From: Moorena sp. SIOASIH | Lineage (GTDB): Bacteria; Cyanobacteriota; Cyanobacteriia; Cyanobacteriales; Coleofasciculaceae | Length of the DNA stretch: 64,000 bases | Assembly (NCBI RefSeq): GCF_010671925.1 | Contig: NZ_JAAHIH010000005.1 | Coordinates: forward strand, 868,001 to 932,000 | Direction: 5' to 3' | Part shown: positions 59,534 to 64,000 of the stretch, piece after piece | How the letters are laid out: the number at the start of each line of letters is the position of its first letter | Numbering within the stretch: position 1 is the stretch's first letter | Program-made: the position numbers and the translations under genes | The notes under the pieces: generated by a model | Seen by the model: only the letters and a program-made list of their open reading frames with translations | Told to the model about the DNA's origin: nothing | Databases searched by the model: none

Positions 59534-60053
59534 TAGGGAACAGGGAACAGGGAACAGGGAACAGGGCATCAGGCGTGGAACAGGCATCTTGCCTGTTTCC
59601 TGCTATCTAAAAATAATGCGATTGGCCGTAGGCCACGCTTCGCGAACGCTTACTGTTCCGATCATGCCTCTACAACTAATCGGTAGAACTGGCATCAAGC
59701 CAGTTTGATACTATCTATCACAGATGCGATCGCATACTATTCCGATAGTGGCTCTACAACTAATCGGTAGAATAGGCATCAAGCCAGTTTGCTACTATCT
59801 ATCACAGATGCGATCGCATACTATTCCGATAGTGGCTCTACAACTAATAGGTAGAATAGGCATCAAGCCAGTTTGCTACTATCTATCACAGATGCGATCG
59901 CATTCTACTTCAATCATGATAACCTTGGCCTTTCGGCCACGCTACGCGAACAACCTTCCACCCGATTAAACCTTCAACCTTCAACTTTCAACCCGATTAA
60001 ACCTTCAACCTTCAACTTTCAACCTTCAACCTTCAACCCGATTAAACCCTAAG
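59534..60053. other. Intergenic repeats before the NACHT gene
   Basis: GGGAACA heptamers (59537-59566), GGCC/GCGAACG palindromes (59617-59648 and 59925-59952), an 84-base tandem array (59668-59919), and CCTTCAA heptamers (59952-60037). No gene. Confidence 0.8.
59668..59919. repeat. Three tandem 84-bp units with GCGATCGC octamers
   Basis: Units begin at 59668, 59752 and 59836 with CTCTACAACTAAT. Each contains GGCATCAAGCCAGTTTG, ACTATCTATCACAGATGCGA and a GCGATCGC octamer. The third unit is partial at its end. Confidence 0.92.
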
Positions 60054-62495
60054 ATGGTCACTTGGGATCCCTATCTAGCATCAATCCGTAACACCTACGC
60101 CCAATGGTGGCAAGTTTATACCCTAAGCGATGTCGAAGACCGCAAGCGCAAGCAGCAGCAACAGACCCCTAGGCTGTTTGATTTTAACCTGATGGTACAA
60201 ACCATCAAGTTAGAGCAGCCACAAAGAGACGAAAATCGGGAAGAAATTGAGCGCTTGCCTGTCCTAGAAGGATTGCGCAAGTATGCTACTGACCATGTCT
60301 TACTGGTGGGACGTCCGGGTTCCGGCAAATCCACAGCATTAGTGCAATTGTTGCGGGATGAAGGGATACAAGGGAAAATTCCGGTACTGTTGGAACTGCG
60401 ATATTATCAGACATCGGTGCTGGAGTTATTGCGGAATTTTCTGAAACGCCATGGTGTACTCCTCGACTCTACCGAGATCGAAAGACTATTGTTTGAGGGA
60501 CAATTCTTGCTACTGATCGATGGCGTGAACGAGCTACCGTCAGAAGCAGCACGTATAAATTTAACTCAGTTTCGGCAGGATTACCAGAAGACTACTCCGA
60601 TGATTTTCACCACTAGGGATTTAGGAGTGGGTGGTGACTTGGGGATTCAGAAGAAGTTGGAAATGCAACCTTTGAGTGCAGACCAAATGTCGGAGTTTGT
60701 CCGCAAGTATTTGCCTCAACAGGGGGAGCAGATGCTTGAGCAGTTGGGCGATCGCTTACGGGAATTTGGGCAAACCCCCCTACTATTGATGATGCTGTGT
60801 GCCCTGTTTCAGGATCAGGGAGAGATACCGTCGAATCTGGGGTTAGTGTTTCGCTCATTTACCCAGTTCTATTCTGATAACATAAAGCAAGATGTTAACG
60901 TTTCAAGGGCATCAAAACTCTTGTGGCCTGACCTGCTGCAACAGTTAGCATTTGTGATGACAATAGGGGATAACCCCGAGGAGATAAGTGTTGCTATTTC
61001 CAAGACTAAAGCTGAAGAAATTTTAACTGACTATCTACGTCAGAAGGCTCTTGTCAGTCCTAATGTTTGCGCCAAGACTTGGCTTGATGACTTACTCAAG
61101 CATCACTTGATTCAACAATCAGGAGATTTGATTGAGTTTCGACATCAACTGCTCCAAGAATACTATACAGCAGAATATTTATTGAAGCAATTACCACGTC
61201 TTAGTGATCAGGAGTTGCAACAGAACTATCTCAATTATTTGAAATGGACAGAACCTCTGGTCATGATGCTGCAATTAGTAGATGATGAATCCCAAGCGCA
61301 GCGGGTGGTAAGGTTAGGGTTAGATGTGGATTGGCAACTGGGAGCGAGGTTAGCAGGAGCAGTAAAAACGGAGTTTAAGGAAGATACTGTCGGATGGGTG
61401 GCTCGGTTAAATGTTCCGAAGTCTCTTAAGGTTCAGCTGTTGGGAATAACTCAATCAGAAAAAGCAATACCTGAGCTAATTAAATCCCTAGATAATAAGA
61501 ATTTATATGTGCGGATAAGTGCGGCATCTGCTCTAGGGGAAATAGGGACAGAAGCCACGATTGACCCGTTAATTAAATTCCTCGATGATCCCGACCCATC
61601 TGTGCGGATAAGTGCAGCAGATGCTCTAGGTAAAATAGGGACAGAAGCCAGGATTGAACCGTTAATTAAATGCCTCCATGATCAGGACTATTCTGTGCGG
61701 AGGATGGCGGTATCTGCTCTGGGAGAAATAGGGACAGAAGTTGCGATTAACCGGTTAATTAAATCCCTGGATGATCCCGATTATTCTGTGCGGAGGATGG
61801 CGCCAGAAGCTCTGGAAGAAATCGGGACAGAAGCCACGATTGACCCGTTAATTAAATTGCTGGATGATGACCACTCTGATGTGCGTGGAAGGGCGGCAGA
61901 AGCTCTCGGAAAAATCGGGACAGAAGCCACGATTGACCCGTTAATTAAATTGCTGGATGATGACCACTCTGATGTGCGTGGAAGGGCGGCAGAAGCTCTC
62001 GGAAAAATCGGGACAGAAGCCACGATTGACCCGTTAATTAAATTGCTGGATGATGATGCCTATTTTGTGCGTAGTAGGGCGGCAGAAGCTCTCGGTGAAA
62101 TCGGGACAGAAGCCACGATTGACCCGTTAATTAAATTGCTGGATGATGATGCCTATTTTGTGCGTAGTAGGGCGGCAGAAGCTCTCGGTGAAATCGGGAC
62201 AGAAGCCACGATTGACCCCTTAATTAAATTGCTAGATGATGAGGACTATTTTGTGCGGATAAGTGCGGCAGATGCTCTGGGTAAAATTGGGGCAGAAGTA
62301 GCGATTGACCCCTTAATTAAATCCCTGAATAATCCCGACTCATCTGTGCGGATAAGTGCGGCAGATGCTCTGGGTAAAATTGGGGCAGAAGTAGCGATTG
62401 ACCCGTTAATTAAATCCCTGGATGATGACGACTATTATGTGCGTGAAAGTGCGGCAGATGCTCTGGAAAAAATCGGGCACAGAAGCCATGATTGA
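60054..62495 (+). CDS. NACHT NTPase with HEAT repeats (5' part of a frameshifted NACHT-HEAT-phosphoesterase)
   Basis: 813 residues. The NACHT domain (about 75-270) shows Walker A LLVGRPGSGKSTALVQLL (86-93), Walker B FLLLIDGVNEL, and sensor-like PMIFTTRDLG. QPLSADQMSEFVRKYL and FGQTPLLLMMLCALF give the winged-helix region, then FRHQLLQEYYTAEYLL. From about residue 475 there are eleven or so 31-residue HEAT (PBS-lyase type) repeats, ALGEIGTEATIDPLIKLLDDD..., nearly identical in DNA. The frame ends at a TAG created by a one-base insertion near 62478 (GGGCACAG instead of GGGACAG). The HEAT array then continues in other frames to the phosphoesterase. Similar NACHT proteins act as STAND-type antiviral or stress sensors. 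Confidence 0.88.
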   Translation: MVTWDPYLASIRNTYAQWWQVYTLSDVEDRKRKQQQQTPRLFDFNLMVQTIKLEQPQRDENREEIERLPVLEGLRKYATDHVLLVGRPGSGKSTALVQLLRDEGIQGKIPVLLELRYYQTSVLELLRNFLKRHGVLLDSTEIERLLFEGQFLLLIDGVNELPSEAARINLTQFRQDYQKTTPMIFTTRDLGVGGDLGIQKKLEMQPLSADQMSEFVRKYLPQQGEQMLEQLGDRLREFGQTPLLLMMLCALFQDQGEIPSNLGLVFRSFTQFYSDNIKQDVNVSRASKLLWPDLLQQLAFVMTIGDNPEEISVAISKTKAEEILTDYLRQKALVSPNVCAKTWLDDLLKHHLIQQSGDLIEFRHQLLQEYYTAEYLLKQLPRLSDQELQQNYLNYLKWTEPLVMMLQLVDDESQAQRVVRLGLDVDWQLGARLAGAVKTEFKEDTVGWVARLNVPKSLKVQLLGITQSEKAIPELIKSLDNKNLYVRISAASALGEIGTEATIDPLIKFLDDPDPSVRISAADALGKIGTEARIEPLIKCLHDQDYSVRRMAVSALGEIGTEVAINRLIKSLDDPDYSVRRMAPEALEEIGTEATIDPLIKLLDDDHSDVRGRAAEALGKIGTEATIDPLIKLLDDDHSDVRGRAAEALGKIGTEATIDPLIKLLDDDAYFVRSRAAEALGEIGTEATIDPLIKLLDDDAYFVRSRAAEALGEIGTEATIDPLIKLLDDEDYFVRISAADALGKIGAEVAIDPLIKSLNNPDSSVRISAADALGKIGAEVAIDPLIKSLDDDDYYVRESAADALEKIGHRSHD
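61530..62475 (+). repeat. 93-bp HEAT-repeat DNA array
   Basis: About ten direct 93-base units (for example ATCGGGACAGAAGCCACGAT at 61821 and 61914). Neighbouring units around 61800-62220 are almost identical, which shows recent duplication or gene conversion. Confidence 0.9.
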
Positions 62496-62550
62496 CTAGT
62501 TAATTAAATGCCTAAAGATAATAAATTAGATGTGCGTGGAAGGGGGGCAG

Positions 62551-64000
62551 ATGCTCTGGGTAAAATTGGGACAGAAGGCGATTAACTGGTTAATTAGATG
62601 CCTGGATGATCCCGACCCATCTGTTCGGATAAGTGCAGCAAAAGCTCTGGGCAAAATTGGAACAGAAGTTGCGATTGACCCGTTAATTAAATCCCTGGAT
62701 GATCCCGACCCATCTGTGCGGATAAGTGCGGCAGATGCTCTGGGTAAAATTGGAACAGAAATGGGGATTGAACTGTTAATTAAATGCCTGGATAATGATA
62801 AATCATATCTACGTGTAATGGCGGCAGATGCTCTGGGTGAAATTGGTACAGACGCCACTATTCCTAAACTGATTAATCTGCTGAAAAACCAAGAATTTGC
62901 AGCAACTATTGCAGCAACTAATGATGAAGATACTTTTCAGAAAACCATGAAAGCCCTTGAAGCCAGTCAAGAGCGCTACCAATTGTACAAGGCAATCGAT
63001 AATCCCAAACCTACTCCCAAACCCGATAATCCTGAACCAATTACCAATCAAAGCATATCCATACTCCACCTCTCGGACCTCCATATCACCACCGGTGAGC
63101 AAGCTAGCCTTTGGTCATACCAACTGGCCCAAGACCTCACCCACAATCTTAAAATCCCTAACCTTGATACTCTTATCCTCTCCGGTGATATCGCCAATAA
63201 GTCTACTCCTAAAGAATACGACGCTGCACAACAGTTTCTCCACAACCTCTGCCAAGACTTCTCCCTAGATCCCAAGCAAATTGTTCTAGTTCCCGGTAAC
63301 CATGACCTCAACTGGGAACTAGCAAAAGAGGCTTATCAGTTATGCGACCGCACAAAAGACCACGATAAACTCCAAGACGGTCACTACATCAAAGTCACTG
63401 ATGAGGTGATTCGAGTCCGAGATGAAGCCAAATACCGACAACGCTTTGCCCACTTCCGCCAATTCTATCAAGCTATCAAAGCTCAACCCTATCCCCTGGA
63501 CTATCACCAGCAAGGGATTATTGACCATTTCCCAGAGCAAAACCTGCTGATCCTAGGACTAAACTCCGCTTGGCAACTGGATCACCACTTCAGAGCCCGT
63601 GCTAGCATCCACCCAATTGCTCTAACCAACGCCCTGACTAAGATTCGCCGTAATCCAAACTACCACAACTGCCTGAAAATAGCGGTTTGGCACCATCCCC
63701 TCAATAGTGCTGGAAGCGATAGCATTACTGACCAAGGATTCATCGAACAACTCGCCCAAGCTGGATTCCGCTTGTTCCTCCACGGACACATCCACAAAGC
63801 CGAAACCAGCCTTTTCCGTTACGACCTCAGTCCATATGGGCGCAAACTTGATGGAATTTGTGCTGGCACCTTTGGCGCACGGAGCAAAGAACTAGTACCC
63901 GGTTATCCCTGGCAATATAATCTGTTGACATTTGAAGGTAATCAGCTCACTGTCTACACTCGCCGCCGGGAAGAAGCCGATGGTGCTTGGAAACCTGATT
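62551..64000 (+). pseudogene. HEAT-repeat and calcineurin-like metallophosphoesterase part, 3' end beyond window
   Basis: An open frame from an ATG at 62551 to the window end. It begins inside the broken HEAT array (CLDDPDPSVRISAAKALGKIGTEVAIDPLIKSL). After a linker (NPKPTPKPDNPEPITNQS) it encodes a metallophosphoesterase: ISILHLSDLHITTG, DTLILSGDIANKS, IVLVPGNHDLNWE, IAVWHHPLNSAG and LFLHGHIHKAETS. All five metal-binding motifs are intact. The preceding stretch 62475-62600 contains a one-base insertion, a TAG where CCG is expected, and small deletions. The gene was therefore probably one NACHT-HEAT-phosphoesterase polypeptide. The 62551 ATG is only a formal start, so this may be a separately translated effector or a dead 3' half. 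Confidence 0.82.

Noticed and set aside
59343-59969. ORFs of 121 and 81 codons after cysH
   Set aside because: They overlap cysH in another frame or arise from the 84-base tandem repeats.
61781-62858. Antisense ORFs in the HEAT array
   Set aside because: The repeated DNA keeps the reverse frame open; the sense-strand HEAT repeats explain the region.

Overview
The window is chromosomal DNA of a repeat-rich, probably filamentous cyanobacterium. The evidence is a complete photosystem II D1 gene (psbA), CofG for deazaflavin synthesis, a cyanobacterial-type IspH, very frequent GCGATCGC (HIP1-like) octamers, group II intron and TnpB debris, and many short palindromic or heptameric repeat arrays. 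The style resembles Moorena/Lyngbya-type Oscillatoriales; the genus is inference only.

Layout. 1-1.8 kb: a decayed group II intron maturase, a DUF4278 protein and repeat debris. 1.9-7.7 kb (minus strand): GT4 glycosyltransferase, MsbA-like ABC exporter and GH116 beta-glucosidase, a possible glycolipid cluster. 7.7-15.7 kb: dispersed repeats, galE, a DUF790/Bax1-type nuclease, a TnpB nuclease gene inserted next to a decayed DUF262-HNH restriction gene, a small conserved protein and an XRE regulator. 16-30.4 kb: housekeeping genes (LptF/G permease, ispH, SGNH hydrolase, amt, recG) and a large PlsY-like/PEP-synthase-like fusion.

32-40.5 kb is the most notable region. A plus-strand cassette encodes an alpha/beta hydrolase, a caspase fused to a probable VMAP C-terminal domain, a MoxR AAA+ ATPase, a vWA protein fused to an FGE-sulfatase/C-type-lectin fold, and a second stand-alone FGE-fold protein. 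This is the gene content of a VMAP-type ternary conflict system. The 3' ends of the two FGE-fold genes differ at 11 codons. Every one is an NNY codon, every change is at codon position 1 or 2, and none is at position 3. That is the pattern expected when AAY codons of a template repeat are diversified by a diversity-generating retroelement (DGR). A truncated four-helix-bundle gene, possibly Avd-like, follows directly. I found no template repeat or reverse transcriptase in the window, so any DGR core would have to act in trans or have been lost.

40.5-57.5 kb: psbA with a terminator, tandem palindromic repeats, a LuxR-type regulator whose N-terminus contains four in-frame copies of a genomic palindrome, cofG, a SET-domain gene with an in-frame stop, an aminotransferase and a 2-hydroxyacid dehydrogenase, a pentapeptide-membrane-CHAT protease, an M48 protease homologue that has lost its HExxH motif, and a cupin lipoprotein. 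57.7-64 kb: a candidate Yfr2-like small RNA, a paralogue of the small protein at 15.2 kb, cysH, and a NACHT-HEAT-metallophosphoesterase gene that is broken by frameshifts in a nearly identical HEAT array and runs off the window end.
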